From Vibrio cidicii (GTDB taxonomy: Bacteria > Pseudomonadota > Gammaproteobacteria > Enterobacterales > Vibrionaceae), in assembly GCF_009763805.1 (NCBI RefSeq), contig NZ_CP046804.1, forward strand, positions 3,224,001 to 3,288,000: a DNA stretch of 64,000 bases, read 5' to 3'. Position 1 is the first letter of the stretch. Every line of letters starts with the position of its first letter. The translations under genes were made by a program, and so were the position numbers. Positions 1 to 10,079 of this stretch are shown in pieces. The notes under the pieces are model-generated. The model saw nothing but the letters and a program-made list of their open reading frames with translations, did not search any database and was not told the origin of the DNA.

Positions 1-574
<574 letters not shown>

Positions 575-583
575 ATGAGCAAC

Positions 584-1945
584 ATGCATATTCATATCTT
601 AGGGATCTGTGGCACTTTTATGGGCGGCGCCGCGATTTTGGCCCGGCAGTTAGGCCATAAGGTGACGGGGTCGGACGCCAACGTTTACCCACCAATGAGT
701 ACGCTTTTAGAATCTCAAGGTATTGAAATTATAGAGGGTTTTGACCCTTCTCAGTTGAACCCTGCTCCTGATCTTGTGGTGATTGGCAATGCCATGAGCC
801 GCGGTAATCCGTGTGTTGAGTACGTACTTAACCACAACTTGCGTTATACCTCAGGGCCGCAGTGGTTGCAGGAGTTCTTACTGCACGATCGTTGGGTGTT
901 GGCGGTATCAGGCACGCATGGCAAGACCACCACTTCAAGCATGCTGGCGTGGATTTTAGACGCATGCGGCTATCAGCCGGGATTTTTGGTCGGTGGTGTG
1001 CTCGGCAACTTCGGTGTCTCGGCGCGTTTGGGAGAAAGCATGTTTTTTGTTGTGGAAGCCGATGAATATGACAGTGCTTTTTTCGACAAGCGTTCTAAGT
1101 TCGTTCACTACCATCCACGCACCTTGATCATGAATAATCTTGAGTTCGATCATGCGGATATCTTTGATGATCTGGAAGCGATTAAGCGACAATTCCACCA
1201 TCTGGTGCGCACGGTTCCGGGCAACGGACGCATTCTTGCTCCAAAGCAAGATGCGGCTTTGGCGGACGTTTTGCGACGTGGCTGCTGGAGCGAGCAGGAG
1301 TTTTCTGGCGCGGATGGCCAGTGGCAAGCGGAAAAGCGAGTCAAAGATGGTTCCCACTTTGCGGTTTTCTTCCAAGGTGAATGCGTGGGCGAAGTGAACT
1401 GGGACTTAGTGGGCGATCACAACGTCGATAATGCGCTGATGGCGATTGCGGCGGCGCGCCATGTCGGAGTGACGCCCGATCTCGCCTGTCAGGCCCTCGG
1501 CCAATTTATCAATACCAAGCGCCGTTTAGAGCTCAAAGGCGAAGTTAACGGGGTGGCTGTGTATGATGATTTCGCGCATCATCCCACCGCGATTGAACTG
1601 ACTCTCGGTGGTTTACGTAATAAGGTGGGCGACAAACCGATCTTTGCGGTTTTGGAGCCGCGCTCTGCAACAATGAAACGTGGGGTGCATAAAGAGACGC
1701 TTGCTGCTTCGTTAGCCCATGCCGATGAGGTGTTTTTATTCCAACCGCCGGGTTTGGATTGGTCGGTCAAGGCCGTGGCGGCACAATGTCACCAGCCTGC
1801 GTTTACCAGTGACAATATGGATGAGTTTGTTGCGCAAATTGCCAGCCGTGCCAAATCTGGGGTGCAAATCTTGGTCATGAGTAACGGCGGTTTTGACGGC
1901 ATTCATGGCAAGTTGCTGGCGGCACTGGACAAGGCGTTTGACTGA
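584..1945 (+). CDS. mpl: UDP-N-acetylmuramate:L-Ala-gamma-D-Glu-meso-DAP ligase (murein peptide recycling)
   Basis: Mpl joins the tripeptide L-Ala-D-Glu-meso-DAP, recovered from cell-wall turnover, to UDP-MurNAc in the cytoplasm, so that wall material is reused. The protein shows the Mur-ligase plan: an N-terminal Rossmann-like region ([12 protein letters not shown]), a P-loop [10 protein letters not shown] near residue 110, the central-domain [16 protein letters not shown] segment, and a C-terminal domain with [13 protein letters not shown]. Two starts are possible, ATG at 575 and ATG at 584. I prefer 584 because AGGA at 572-575 lies 8 bases upstream, while 575 overlaps that sequence. The length, about 453 residues, is normal. 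ubiX follows 14 bases after the stop, so the two are probably co-transcribed. Confidence 0.93.
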   Translation: MHIHILGICGTFMGGAAILARQLGHKVTGSDANVYPPMSTLLESQGIEIIEGFDPSQLNPAPDLVVIGNAMSRGNPCVEYVLNHNLRYTSGPQWLQEFLLHDRWVLAVSGTHGKTTTSSMLAWILDACGYQPGFLVGGVLGNFGVSARLGESMFFVVEADEYDSAFFDKRSKFVHYHPRTLIMNNLEFDHADIFDDLEAIKRQFHHLVRTVPGNGRILAPKQDAALADVLRRGCWSEQEFSGADGQWQAEKRVKDGSHFAVFFQGECVGEVNWDLVGDHNVDNALMAIAAARHVGVTPDLACQALGQFINTKRRLELKGEVNGVAVYDDFAHHPTAIELTLGGLRNKVGDKPIFAVLEPRSATMKRGVHKETLAASLAHADEVFLFQPPGLDWSVKAVAAQCHQPAFTSDNMDEFVAQIASRAKSGVQILVMSNGGFDGIHGKLLAALDKAFD

Positions 1946-1959
1946 CTCGGCCCACAACT

Positions 1960-2004
1960 ATGCCAACTGAAATCGTGCCAACTGAAATCATGCCAACTGA
2001 AATG
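1960..2004 (+). repeat. Three tandem 15-bp repeats at the ubiX start
   Basis: The unit is RTGCCAACTGAAATS, present at 1960-1974, 1975-1989 and 1990-2004 with two variable positions (first and last base). Being 15 bases long it keeps frame, and each unit begins with ATG or GTG, so copy-number change would add or remove PTE-containing pentapeptides and possible start codons. Confidence 0.9.
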
Positions 2005-2646
2005 ACGATGACTGAAAAACAAAAAACAATCACACTGGCGTTTACGGGCGCATCTGGTGCGCCGTATGGTTTACGCCTGCTTGAATGCCTGCTTGCGGCG
2101 GATTATCAGGTGTACCTGCTGATTTCTTCCGCCGCGCGCGTGGTGCTAGCCACCGAGCAGGGGCTGAAGTTGCCCGCCAATCCACAAGCTGCGCAAAGCA
2201 CGCTGGTGAACTATCTGGGCTGCTCGGCCGAGAAGCTGGTGGTATGCGGTAAGGACGATTGGTTCTCGCCCGTTGCTTCCGGCTCTGCCGCGCCAAAGCA
2301 GATGGTGCTGTGCCCTTGCTCTGCGGGCAGTGTCGCGGCGATAGCGCACGGCATGTCGGACAATTTAATTGAGCGCGCCGCCGATGTGGTACTGAAAGAG
2401 CGTGGTCAATTGATCCTTGTGGTGCGCGAAACGCCGTTTTCCACTTTGCATCTGGAAAATATGCACAAGTTATCGCAGCTTGGCGTGACCATCATGCCCG
2501 CAGCGCCGGGGTTTTACCATCAACCACAACGTATTGAAGATCTGGTCGACTTTATGGTCGCACGCATTCTTGACCATCTTGGGGTCGAGCAAGGCTTAGT
2601 GTCGCGCTGGGGGTACGATAACCGCTCGCGTGACGAGCACGTATAG
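1960..2646 (+). CDS. ubiX: Flavin prenyltransferase UbiX
   Basis: UbiX attaches a dimethylallyl group to FMN to make the prenylated flavin used by the UbiD decarboxylase in ubiquinone synthesis. The flavoprotein signature is clear: [15 protein letters not shown] near the N-terminus, [25 protein letters not shown] in the middle and the [13 protein letters not shown] segment. The start is uncertain. The frame opens at 1960 with three 15-base repeats, each beginning with a start-type codon (ATG 1960, GTG 1975, ATG 1990), giving [15 protein letters not shown]; further ATGs lie at 2002 and 2008. The conserved protein begins about residue 20 (KTITLAFTG), so translation may start at 2002 or 2008. 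No strong ribosome binding site precedes any of these. Confidence 0.93.
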   Translation: MPTEIVPTEIMPTEMTMTEKQKTITLAFTGASGAPYGLRLLECLLAADYQVYLLISSAARVVLATEQGLKLPANPQAAQSTLVNYLGCSAEKLVVCGKDDWFSPVASGSAAPKQMVLCPCSAGSVAAIAHGMSDNLIERAADVVLKERGQLILVVRETPFSTLHLENMHKLSQLGVTIMPAAPGFYHQPQRIEDLVDFMVARILDHLGVEQGLVSRWGYDNRSRDEHV

Positions 2647-2677
2647 CCAAAGCGAACGTTTCGCATTACAATCCGCC

Positions 2678-2786
2678 TCACTCATCGGGGAGCTCATCTG
2701 CGCATTTTTGTCGCAGAAGCTGAGATCAGGCCATCGCCTGGGACCCGTATACCTGAACCAGATAATGCTGGCGTAGGAATTGAGTC
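2678..2786 (+). promoter_or_regulatory. TPP riboswitch (thi box)
   Basis: The leader of thiB carries the conserved thiamine pyrophosphate aptamer. GGGGAGC lies at about 2687-2693, CTGAGATCAGG at 2720-2730, GGACCCGTATACCTGAACC at 2741-2759 and GATAATGCTGGCGTAGGAA at 2761-2779; flanking CTCAT and TTGAG can close stem P1. Established biology: binding of TPP lowers expression of downstream thiamine genes. Here the 3' edge of the aptamer is about 90 bases from the thiB start. I see no obvious intrinsic terminator in between, so control of translation start is more likely than termination (inference). Confidence 0.95.
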
Positions 2787-2874
2787 AGGAATTTAATTCG
2801 CAATGGAAGATTAAAACCGACTTCAAACCTGTGCCGCTCCACTCATGTCATGCAACGCAAATGGAGAGCGAGCC

Positions 2875-3867
2875 GTGAAAACCACTCTTAACCTGATTGC
2901 CCTAGCGATGGTCACTTCTGCCCCCGCTTTGGCTGCCGATAACACCCTCACTGTTTATACTTACGACTCTTTTGCCGCCGATTGGGGCCCTGGCCCGACG
3001 ATCGAAAAAGCGTTCGAAGCGAAATGTGGCTGTGATGTCAACTTTGTTGCGCTGGATGATGGCGTGTCGATCCTTAACCGCCTGCGTCTTGAAGGCAAGA
3101 ACAGCAAAGCGGATGTGGTGCTCGGGCTGGACAACAACTTGATGGCTGAAGCCAAAGCAACGGGTTTGCTGGCAGAACATCAGGTCGATACTCGTGCAGT
3201 TACGCTGCCAAAGGGTTGGTCTGATACGACGTTTGTCCCTTACGATTACGGCTACTTTGCTTTTATCTACAACAAAGAGACGCTGGCTAACCCGCCGAAG
3301 AGCTTAAAAGAGTTGGTGGAGCAGCGCCGCGATCTCAAAGTGATCTATCAAGATCCGCGCACCTCAACTCCAGGGCAAGGTTTGCTGCTGTGGATCAAAT
3401 CCGTTTACGGCGATAGCGCTGTCGAAGCTTGGCAGCAACTGGCGAAAAAGACCGTGACGGTTACTAAGGGTTGGTCGGAAGCTTACTCTATGTTCCTCAA
3501 GGGCGAGTCCGATATGGTGCTGTCGTATACCACTTCTCCGGCCTATCACCTGATTGCGGAAAAGGACGCGAAATACGTGGCGGCAGGCTTTGCTGAAGGG
3601 CACTACATGCAAGTGGAAGTGGCGGCAAAAGTGAAAAGCAGCCAAAAACAGCAACTGGCCGATGAGTTTATGCGTTTTATTCTAAGTGACGAATTCCAAG
3701 CGGCGATGCCAACGGGCAACTGGATGTATCCGGTCACCGACGTAAAACTGCCTGAGGGTTTTGACACCTTAACTGTGCCGGTGAAATCACTCAGCTTCAC
3801 TCCTGAAGAGGTGGCCGAAATGCGCAAGCCTTGGATCCGCGAGTGGCAAAGCGCGCTGACGTTTTAA
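2875..3867 (+). CDS. thiB: Thiamine/TPP ABC transporter, periplasmic binding protein
   Basis: ThiB binds thiamine, thiamine phosphate and TPP in the periplasm and delivers them to ThiPQ. I place the start at GTG 2875 because GGAG at 2863-2866 lies 8 bases upstream and the product then begins with a proper signal peptide (VKTTLNLIALAMVTSAPALA, cleavage before ADNTL). The open frame extends 30 bases further upstream without a better site. The mature protein has the iron/thiamine-type binding-protein fold, with NTLTVYTYDSF at the start and DVVLGLDNNLM and GWSEAYSMFLKGESDMVLSY later. It is the first gene of thiBPQ, behind a TPP riboswitch. Confidence 0.95.
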   Translation: MKTTLNLIALAMVTSAPALAADNTLTVYTYDSFAADWGPGPTIEKAFEAKCGCDVNFVALDDGVSILNRLRLEGKNSKADVVLGLDNNLMAEAKATGLLAEHQVDTRAVTLPKGWSDTTFVPYDYGYFAFIYNKETLANPPKSLKELVEQRRDLKVIYQDPRTSTPGQGLLLWIKSVYGDSAVEAWQQLAKKTVTVTKGWSEAYSMFLKGESDMVLSYTTSPAYHLIAEKDAKYVAAGFAEGHYMQVEVAAKVKSSQKQQLADEFMRFILSDEFQAAMPTGNWMYPVTDVKLPEGFDTLTVPVKSLSFTPEEVAEMRKPWIREWQSALTF

Positions 3868-3876
3868 GGTTGTACG

Positions 3877-5472
3877 TTGAACTCTGTACCTAAAGCGGGC
3901 ATTGGGGTCGCGGTGATGATCGCGACCTTTGTCATTGCTGCGCTGGCAGCGCTCCTTTCTACGGCGCCCTCGCTGGATGTGAGCGTCATCTGGCGCGATC
4001 CTTACTATCGTCATGTCACCCAGTTCAGTTTCTGGCAGGCTTTTTTGTCGATGTTGCTCAGCGTCAGTTTGGCTATCCCGTTGGCGTATGCGTTGGCCAA
4101 ACGACGTTTTCCTGGCCGCGCTCTGCTGTTGAAGCTGTTTGCTTCAACGCTGGTGTTACCGGTATTGGTCGGGGTGTTTGGTCTTTTGGCGATTTATGGC
4201 AACAGTGGTTGGCTGGTGAGTCTGTTGCAACAAGCGGGCTACTTGAGATCGTTCTCCATTTACGGCTTGAGTGGTATTTTGCTTGCCCACGTGTTTTTCA
4301 ATCTGCCGTATGCCGCGCGTTTGTTGCTACAAGCGCTGGAATCGATCCCGGCAGAGCAGCATAAACTGGCGGCTCACCTCGGTATGTCTCCTTGGGATAA
4401 GTTTCGCTTTGTTGAATGGCCAAGGCTGCGCCAACAACTGCCACATGTCGGCGGCTTGGTGTTTATGCTCTGTTTTACTAGCTTCGCCACCGTGATGGCG
4501 TTGGGCGGTGGGCCGAAATCCACCACCATTGAACTGGCTATCTATCAGGCGATTAAATTCGATTTCGATCTGCAAAGCGGGGCGATTCTGGCTATCTGGC
4601 AAATGTTGCTGTGTAGCGTTTTGGCGCTGGCGTTACAAAAATTGACGCGTCCTTTACCGGTTTCTGCTGGCAGTGGCAGCGAGTCACCTTTTTTAGTGCG
4701 CGACAGCGGCCTGCTGCGTATTTGGGACTACGCTTGGATTTTGGCTGCCGCGCTTTTGGTGTTACCACCGCTGCTGATGGTGCTGCTCTCTGGGGTGAAT
4801 GGCAAAGTGGTTGATGTGCTGGTTGATGCTCGTTTTTGGTCGGCACTTGGCGCATCACTGCAAGTCGCACTGCTTTCTGCCACGCTTGCGGTGGCGGCTG
4901 GCATGGCGATTCTATCGTCCAGCCGCATCTGGCGCATTGGGCAACATCGCCACCGCGCAGATAGTTTGGAGATGGTGGGCACCATCATTTTAGTCACCCC
5001 GGGGCTGGTGATTAGCACGGGAGTCTTCTTGCTGCTGCGCAGCGTGACCGACGTTTTCAGTTTAGCGTTAGTGGTGGTGGTTTTGGTCAATAGCTTGATG
5101 GCGCTGCCGTACGCGATCAAAACCTTGGCTCAGCCTATGTTGCACATTGAGCAGCAGTACCAATATCTGTGTGCCAGTTTAGGCATACGCGGACTAAACC
5201 GCTTACGGGTGATTGAGCTGCGCGCGCTGTCGAAACCACTTGCTTCAGCGTTTGCGCTCTGTTTTATGTTTGCGATTGGCGATCTTAGCGCGATTGCGCT
5301 GTTTGGTAGCCAAGATTTTCGCACGCTGCCTTTGTACCTTTTCCAACTGCTAGGCAGTTATCAGATGGAATCGGCCGCAGTGGTCTCGCTCACTTTACTG
5401 CTGCTCAGTGTCGGCTGTTTTGCCCTGACTGAACGTCTATTTACCACCCGCGTTAGTGAGGAATCATGTTAA
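3877..5472 (+). CDS. thiP: Thiamine/TPP ABC transporter permease
   Basis: This is a fused inner-membrane permease of about 531 residues with two homologous halves and roughly twelve hydrophobic segments, normal for ThiP. Family landmarks are QFSFWQAFLSMLLSVSLAIPLAYA near residue 50, the first EAA loop around EQHKLAAHLGMSPWDKFRFVEWP, and the second around YLCASLGIRGLNRLRVIELRAL. The only start compatible with the N-terminus appears to be TTG at 3877, 9 bases after the thiB stop and preceded by AAGG at 3866-3869; a weak TTG start may lower permease output. It overlaps thiQ by 7 bases (ATG 5466, stop 5470-5472), suggesting translational coupling. Confidence 0.95.
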   Translation: MNSVPKAGIGVAVMIATFVIAALAALLSTAPSLDVSVIWRDPYYRHVTQFSFWQAFLSMLLSVSLAIPLAYALAKRRFPGRALLLKLFASTLVLPVLVGVFGLLAIYGNSGWLVSLLQQAGYLRSFSIYGLSGILLAHVFFNLPYAARLLLQALESIPAEQHKLAAHLGMSPWDKFRFVEWPRLRQQLPHVGGLVFMLCFTSFATVMALGGGPKSTTIELAIYQAIKFDFDLQSGAILAIWQMLLCSVLALALQKLTRPLPVSAGSGSESPFLVRDSGLLRIWDYAWILAAALLVLPPLLMVLLSGVNGKVVDVLVDARFWSALGASLQVALLSATLAVAAGMAILSSSRIWRIGQHRHRADSLEMVGTIILVTPGLVISTGVFLLLRSVTDVFSLALVVVVLVNSLMALPYAIKTLAQPMLHIEQQYQYLCASLGIRGLNRLRVIELRALSKPLASAFALCFMFAIGDLSAIALFGSQDFRTLPLYLFQLLGSYQMESAAVVSLTLLLLSVGCFALTERLFTTRVSEESC

Positions 5473-6170
5473 CTCTCAATCAGGTGAAGTATTACTACCA
5501 CGATGCGTTGTTTCACTTTGATCTACAGGTCGCGCAAGGGGAGATCGTCGCGCTGATGGGCCCAAGTGGCGCGGGCAAATCGACGCTGTTGGCGCTGCTC
5601 GCCGGGTTTATTGAACCGCAATCGGGCGAGATGGCGGTCAGCGGGCTCTCTTTACGCAACAAGCCGCCTTATCAGCGTCCGTTTTCCATGTTGTTTCAAG
5701 AGCACAACCTCTTTTCTCATCTCACGGTGGAGCAAAATATTGCTTTGGGCTTACAGTCTGGGCTCAAATTGAGCTCTGCCGAGCGCAAGCTGGTACAGCA
5801 GGCCGCAGAGCAAGTGGGCATTGCGTCTTATCTGTCACGTTTGCCGCAACAATTGTCGGGAGGACAGCGTCAGCGAGTGGCGCTGGCAAGGTGCTTTGTG
5901 CAGCCCAATCCGATCTGGCTGCTGGATGAGCCTTTTTCGGCGCTCGATCCGGTTTTGCGTGAAGAGATGCTGGCACTGGTGAAACATCTCGCCAAGGAGC
6001 GCAATATCACTGTTTTGATGGTGACGCACCACGTGAGTGATGCTCGTGCGATTGCCAGCCATTTTGCCTACATTGCCAATGGTTACGTTGAGCAGTTCGG
6101 CACCATAGCGCAGTTAACCACCATGCATGCCAATCGCGCCTTAGCTGAGTTTGTCCAAGCGGGAAGTTAA
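5466..6170 (+). CDS. thiQ: Thiamine/TPP ABC transporter ATPase
   Basis: ThiQ powers uptake of thiamine compounds by ThiBP. It is a compact ABC ATPase of 234 residues with Walker A GPSGAGKST near residue 32, a Q-loop (FQEHNLFSHLTV), the signature LSGGQRQRVALARC near residue 130, Walker B WLLDEPFSALDP near residue 155 and the H-loop VTHH. It ends the thiBPQ operon. Confidence 0.95.
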   Translation: MLTLNQVKYYYHDALFHFDLQVAQGEIVALMGPSGAGKSTLLALLAGFIEPQSGEMAVSGLSLRNKPPYQRPFSMLFQEHNLFSHLTVEQNIALGLQSGLKLSSAERKLVQQAAEQVGIASYLSRLPQQLSGGQRQRVALARCFVQPNPIWLLDEPFSALDPVLREEMLALVKHLAKERNITVLMVTHHVSDARAIASHFAYIANGYVEQFGTIAQLTTMHANRALAEFVQAGS

Positions 6171-6186
6171 CGTTTGAAACGTGGAT

Positions 6187-6216
6187 AAGAAAAAGGTTGG
6201 CACAAGGCCAACCTTT
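6187..6216. terminator. Intrinsic terminator between thiQ and darP (bidirectional)
   Basis: A perfect 10-bp stem, AAAGGTTGGC at 6192-6201 and GCCAACCTTT at 6207-6216, encloses the loop ACAAG. On the minus strand it is followed by five Ts, so it terminates darP well; in the plus direction the T-tract is weaker but it can also end thiBPQ. Confidence 0.85.
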
Positions 6217-6220
6217 GTTG

Positions 6221-6760
6221 TTACAACGATGAAGCGATTGCTTCGTCGTTAAGCTGTTTAAGAACTTGGAAAATTTCGCGAAACGCTTTGGGCGGTTTGT
6301 TGTTTTGCTTCTCTTTGACTGCGGTACGAGCAAGCTGACGCAAGCGCTGACGATCCGCAGCAGGGTAGAGTTCCAACACCTCGTCAATTGCGCTATCCCC
6401 TTCGGCAATCACGCGATCACGCAGCGTTTCTAACTTGTGCAGCACCGCCGTATTTTGCGAGTGTTTGTTGCGCAGTTTATCCAACGCCGCTTGAATCGGT
6501 TCTGGATCTTCTTGACGCATCACTTTGCCGATGTATTGCAGTTGGCGACGACGTGCTTCGTTTTTAAAACGTTGCGCATCTTTGATCGCCTCGAGCAAAT
6601 CTTCACTGATCGGAAATTTCGCCAATACGGAAGGTTTGAGTTCAACCAACTCTTCCCCCAGTTTTTGCAACTCATCCATATCGCGTTTCATCTCAGATTT
6701 GCTGACTATGATGATTTCTTCTTCTGGTTCCCATGGCGCCTTTTGGTTTTTACGAGCCAT
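6221..6760 (-). CDS. darP: Ribosome biogenesis protein DarP (YjgA, DUF615)
   Basis: A 179-residue, highly charged helical protein of the YjgA/DUF615 family. In E. coli it binds pre-50S particles and helps late assembly of the large ribosomal subunit. Typical features are the acidic N-terminus ([18 protein letters not shown]), the segment [14 protein letters not shown] and the C-terminal [15 protein letters not shown] helix. It is divergent from pmbA, the same arrangement as in E. coli. Confidence 0.92.
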   Translation of the reverse strand: MARKNQKAPWEPEEEIIIVSKSEMKRDMDELQKLGEELVELKPSVLAKFPISEDLLEAIKDAQRFKNEARRRQLQYIGKVMRQEDPEPIQAALDKLRNKHSQNTAVLHKLETLRDRVIAEGDSAIDEVLELYPAADRQRLRQLARTAVKEKQNNKPPKAFREIFQVLKQLNDEAIASSL

Positions 6761-6877
6761 CTTTTCTGCCTATGTCACTTTCTCTCAATAAGATTAGCCC
6801 CATTTTAACAAGAATCGTGGGGAGAAAGCGAAATTCTTGTTATTCTTAGCCTATCGCTCATCAAAGATTATTGAGAT

Positions 6878-8221
6878 ATGGATGTAAAACAGCAAGTTGC
6901 TCAACAGAGAATTGAGCTTGAAGCCGCCGTAGCCAGAGCGCTCGAGCTCGCGGCGCAACAGTCCGACGCTGCGGAAGTCGCCATCACTAAGACGACAGGG
7001 CTCAGTGTTTCTACACGTATGTGTGAAGTCGAAAATGTCGAGTTCAACAGTGATGGTGCGCTTGGTATTACCGTCTACCGTGGTCAGCGCAAAGGCAGCG
7101 CTTCGACCTCGGATCTGAGTGAAGAAGCGATTCAGCAAACCGTATTGGCGGCGTTGGATATTGCGCTGTACACCTCGGAAGATCCCTGTTCCGGCCCGGC
7201 TCCAGCTGAGCTGATGGTCAAGGATATCCCAGATCTTGACCTCTTCCACCCAGACACGCCTGATCCAGATTACGCAGCGAAGATTGCCATTGCGGCCGAG
7301 CGTGAAGCGCTGAGTTATAGCGACAAAATTAAGCAGAGCGATGGCGCAAGCTATGACAGCCACTATGGTGTGCGTGTGTATGGCAATAGCCACGGCTTGC
7401 TAGCGAGCTATGCATCGAGCCGTCACAGCATCAGTTGCTGTGTGATTGGTGAGGGCAAAAATGGCGAGATGGAACGCGATTACAGCTACACCATGGCGCG
7501 TCATCGTGATGACATGTGGACGCCAGAGCAAGTCGGTCAAGAAGCCGCGGAGAAAACCATTCAACGCTTGGATGCGCGTAAGCTGAAAACGGGTAAGTTC
7601 CCGGTTATGTTTGCGCCGGATGTAGCCACGGGGTTGATGGGCCACTTAGTGATGGCGATAAGTGGCGGAAATCTCTATCGTAAATCTTCTTTCTTGCTCG
7701 ACAAATTGGGTCATCAGGTGCTGCCTGAGTGGTTTAATATCAGCGAGCGTCCACACATTCTACGTGGTCTGGCTTCAAGCCCATTTGATAGCGAAGGCGT
7801 GTTCACTCAAGATAGAGAGATCATTACCGATGGCGTACTGGCCACTTACCTGCTGACCAGTTACGCAGCGCGCAAAATGAACATGGCGCCAACCGGTCAT
7901 GCGGGCGGTATCCATAACTGGTTTGTCAAATCAACGGGGCAGACTTTTTGTCAGATGCTCAAAGAGCTCGGCACAGGCTTACTGGTTACAGAAGTGATGG
8001 GACAAGGTGTCAACGTGGTGACGGGGGATTACTCCCGGGGCGCCGCGGGTTTCTGGGTAGAAAATGGTGAAATCCAATACCCAGTGTCAGAGATCACCAT
8101 CGCAGGTAATCTCAAAGAGATGTTTACGCGCATTGTCGCGGTCGGCAGTGATGTGGAAACGCGCTCGCAGATTCAAACTGGCTCGATTTTGTTGGAGTCG
8201 ATGAAAATCGCGGGTGAATAG
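6878..8221 (+). CDS. pmbA: Metalloprotease-like PmbA/TldE
   Basis: PmbA (TldE) partners TldD in a heterodimeric cytoplasmic protease implicated in maturation of peptide antibiotics and degradation of CcdA. The 447-residue product shows the family segments [19 protein letters not shown] near residue 45, [14 protein letters not shown] near 245 and the GGIHNWFV and [13 protein letters not shown] regions near the C-terminus. TldE itself lacks the HEXXXH zinc motif of TldD, as seen here. Its start at 6878 is 117 bases from the divergent darP. Confidence 0.95.
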   Translation: MDVKQQVAQQRIELEAAVARALELAAQQSDAAEVAITKTTGLSVSTRMCEVENVEFNSDGALGITVYRGQRKGSASTSDLSEEAIQQTVLAALDIALYTSEDPCSGPAPAELMVKDIPDLDLFHPDTPDPDYAAKIAIAAEREALSYSDKIKQSDGASYDSHYGVRVYGNSHGLLASYASSRHSISCCVIGEGKNGEMERDYSYTMARHRDDMWTPEQVGQEAAEKTIQRLDARKLKTGKFPVMFAPDVATGLMGHLVMAISGGNLYRKSSFLLDKLGHQVLPEWFNISERPHILRGLASSPFDSEGVFTQDREIITDGVLATYLLTSYAARKMNMAPTGHAGGIHNWFVKSTGQTFCQMLKELGTGLLVTEVMGQGVNVVTGDYSRGAAGFWVENGEIQYPVSEITIAGNLKEMFTRIVAVGSDVETRSQIQTGSILLESMKIAGE

Positions 8222-8260
8222 CCATCGGTTGTCGCACAATAAAAAGCGCTAAAAACAAAC

Positions 8261-8285
8261 AAGGTTGCCGATGGGCAACCTTTTT
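8261..8285. terminator. Intrinsic terminator between pmbA and mgtE
   Basis: AAGGTTGCC (8261-8269) pairs with GGCAACCTT (8274-8282) around loop GATG, followed by Ts on the plus strand. It ends pmbA, and the convergent mgtE transcript may use it too. Confidence 0.85.
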
Positions 8286-8311
8286 AATGCGTTTGATTCG
8301 GCGGGTAAAAG

Positions 8312-9667
8312 TCAGATCAAAATGGTGGCCAGCCCAAGAAAAACCGATAATCCGATCACATCGGTAACGGTGGTCAGTGCCATACCGCCCGCCAGTGCCG
8401 GGTCGATATTCATCTTTTTCAACAGAATCGGGATAGAGACTCCGGCGATGCCTGCAACAATCAGGTTGGTCATCATCGCGGCAGAAATGATCCCGCCGAG
8501 CACCCAATTGCCTTTCCACGCGACCACGATGCCGCCGATAATCAGAGCCCACATCACGCCATTGAGAAAACCAATTGCGGCCTCTTTCATCAAGAGTTCA
8601 CGGCGGTTGGAGTCACCGATGTGACCCAGTGCCAAGCCACGAATCACCAGTGCAACGGTTTGGTTGCCGGCCACACCGCCCATTGAAGGCACTATGGTCA
8701 TCAGGACCGCGATGGCCGCCATTTGATCCAGCGTGGCTTCAAACATGTTGGAAACTGAAGCGGCAGCAAGGGCGGCGAGCACGTTCGCGCCGAGCCAAAC
8801 GCTGCGCTTTCGCGCCGATTTAACTACAGGTGCAAAGGTGTCTTCTTCATCATTCAGGCCCGCCATACTCATCATCGAGTGCTCGGCGTCTTCACGAATC
8901 ACATCTACCACGTCATCGATGGTAATTCGCCCCACCAGATGGTAGTTCTCGTCAATCACCGGCGCAGAGATCCAGTTACGTCGTTCAAACAGGCTTGCGA
9001 CATCGGAATCGCTGGTATCAACTGTAATGGCGTCATCGACATCTTCCATCACTTCGCTGACTTTCACGTCTGGCTGAGTAGTAATCAGCGCGGTGATAGA
9101 GAGCTCGCCTATCAGCTTACTCTCTTCATCGATCACATACAGAGCATCGGTGTTTTCTGGTAGTTCCCCTTTCATACGCAGGTAGCGCAGGACTACGTCA
9201 ACGTCGACGTCACCACGAATGGTGATCACGTCGGTGTTCATCAAACCGCCTGCGGTATCTTCCGGATAGGAAAGTGCAGTTTCCACCCGCAAGCGGTCGG
9301 CTGCATCCATCTGTGCCAAAACTTCACGCGAAACGTTATCTGGCAAGCTACGCAGAACGTAAGCGACGTCATCGGTATCCATGCCTTCGGTGGCTTCAGC
9401 GAGCGCTTCAGGGGCCATTTTTGAGACAAGGTTATCTTTGACGTCTTCGCTAAGCTCATCGAGGATTTCACCGTAATCTTCAGGGTCGGTGAGCTGCCAG
9501 AGCACTTCACGACTTTTACGCGGGGATGCTTCTAAAAGGTGGGCGATATCTTCGGGTTCCATGTCCTGAAGTTGACGGCGGACATGGACGAAGCGGCCGT
9601 TTTCCAGCGCTTCGGTGACTTCTTGGAGGGCTTGGTGAGCTTGGTCGAATTCTATTTGCTCTGCCAT
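8312..9667 (-). CDS. mgtE: Magnesium channel/transporter MgtE
   Basis: MgtE is a Mg2+-gated inner-membrane Mg2+ channel. The 451-residue product has the normal three-part build: an N-terminal helical MgtE_N domain (about 1-130, rich in DMEPEDIAHLL-type repeats), a pair of CBS domains (about 135-260, with LMNTDVITIRGDVDVD and APVIDENYHLVGRITIDDVVDVI), a connecting helix, and five C-terminal membrane helices from about residue 285, including PSMGGVAGNQTVALVIRGLA. In the family the N and CBS domains sense cytoplasmic Mg2+. I see no Mg2+ riboswitch in the 134-base leader before npr. Confidence 0.94.
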   Translation of the reverse strand: MAEQIEFDQAHQALQEVTEALENGRFVHVRRQLQDMEPEDIAHLLEASPRKSREVLWQLTDPEDYGEILDELSEDVKDNLVSKMAPEALAEATEGMDTDDVAYVLRSLPDNVSREVLAQMDAADRLRVETALSYPEDTAGGLMNTDVITIRGDVDVDVVLRYLRMKGELPENTDALYVIDEESKLIGELSITALITTQPDVKVSEVMEDVDDAITVDTSDSDVASLFERRNWISAPVIDENYHLVGRITIDDVVDVIREDAEHSMMSMAGLNDEEDTFAPVVKSARKRSVWLGANVLAALAAASVSNMFEATLDQMAAIAVLMTIVPSMGGVAGNQTVALVIRGLALGHIGDSNRRELLMKEAAIGFLNGVMWALIIGGIVVAWKGNWVLGGIISAAMMTNLIVAGIAGVSIPILLKKMNIDPALAGGMALTTVTDVIGLSVFLGLATILI

Positions 9668-9801
9668 TGTGACCCCCTGATTCCTGGATATTTACAATGC
9701 TTTGAATAATAACTTAATTCTATACGCAAGTAACCAGAAGATGCGAGTTTCATCAACAAATCTTGCAGTGGTCAGAGCAACGCTTGCATCACATTGGTGA
9801 A

Positions 9802-10077
9802 TTATTCGCCTTCATCAAATTTGTCTTCGATCAGGTGGCAAATCGCGTCTAAGGCGAGTTGTGCTTGTGGGCCTTTGGCGTGAATGGTGACATATTGCCC
9901 TTGTGCCGATTCCAACATCAGCAGACCCATAACGCTGTCAGCCGCGGCGGTTTTGTCCTCTTCATTGTCGATGGTGACTTCAGCTTCAAAGCTTTGCGCC
10001 AGCTCGACCAGCTTCACAGCCGCGCGTGCATGTAGACCTAAACGATTCTGTATCAATACCTTGCGACTCTGTTCCAC
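9802..10077 (-). CDS. npr: Nitrogen-PTS phosphocarrier protein NPr
   Basis: NPr is the HPr-like carrier of the nitrogen PTS, passing phosphate from PtsP to PtsN. The 91-residue product carries the active-site histidine in [10 protein letters not shown] (His16) and the [14 protein letters not shown] region near residue 48. The start codon is GTG (10075-10077), two bases after the rapZ stop, so it is translated as the last gene of the rpoN cluster. Confidence 0.94.
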   Translation of the reverse strand: MEQSRKVLIQNRLGLHARAAVKLVELAQSFEAEVTIDNEEDKTAAADSVMGLLMLESAQGQYVTIHAKGPQAQLALDAICHLIEDKFDEGE

Positions 10078-10079
10078 GG

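Noticed and set aside
956..1375. 139-codon open frame antisense to mpl
   Set aside because: Fully inside mpl with no motif or signal of translation.
2902..3180. 92-codon frame antisense to thiB
   Set aside because: Shadow of thiB codons; no binding site.
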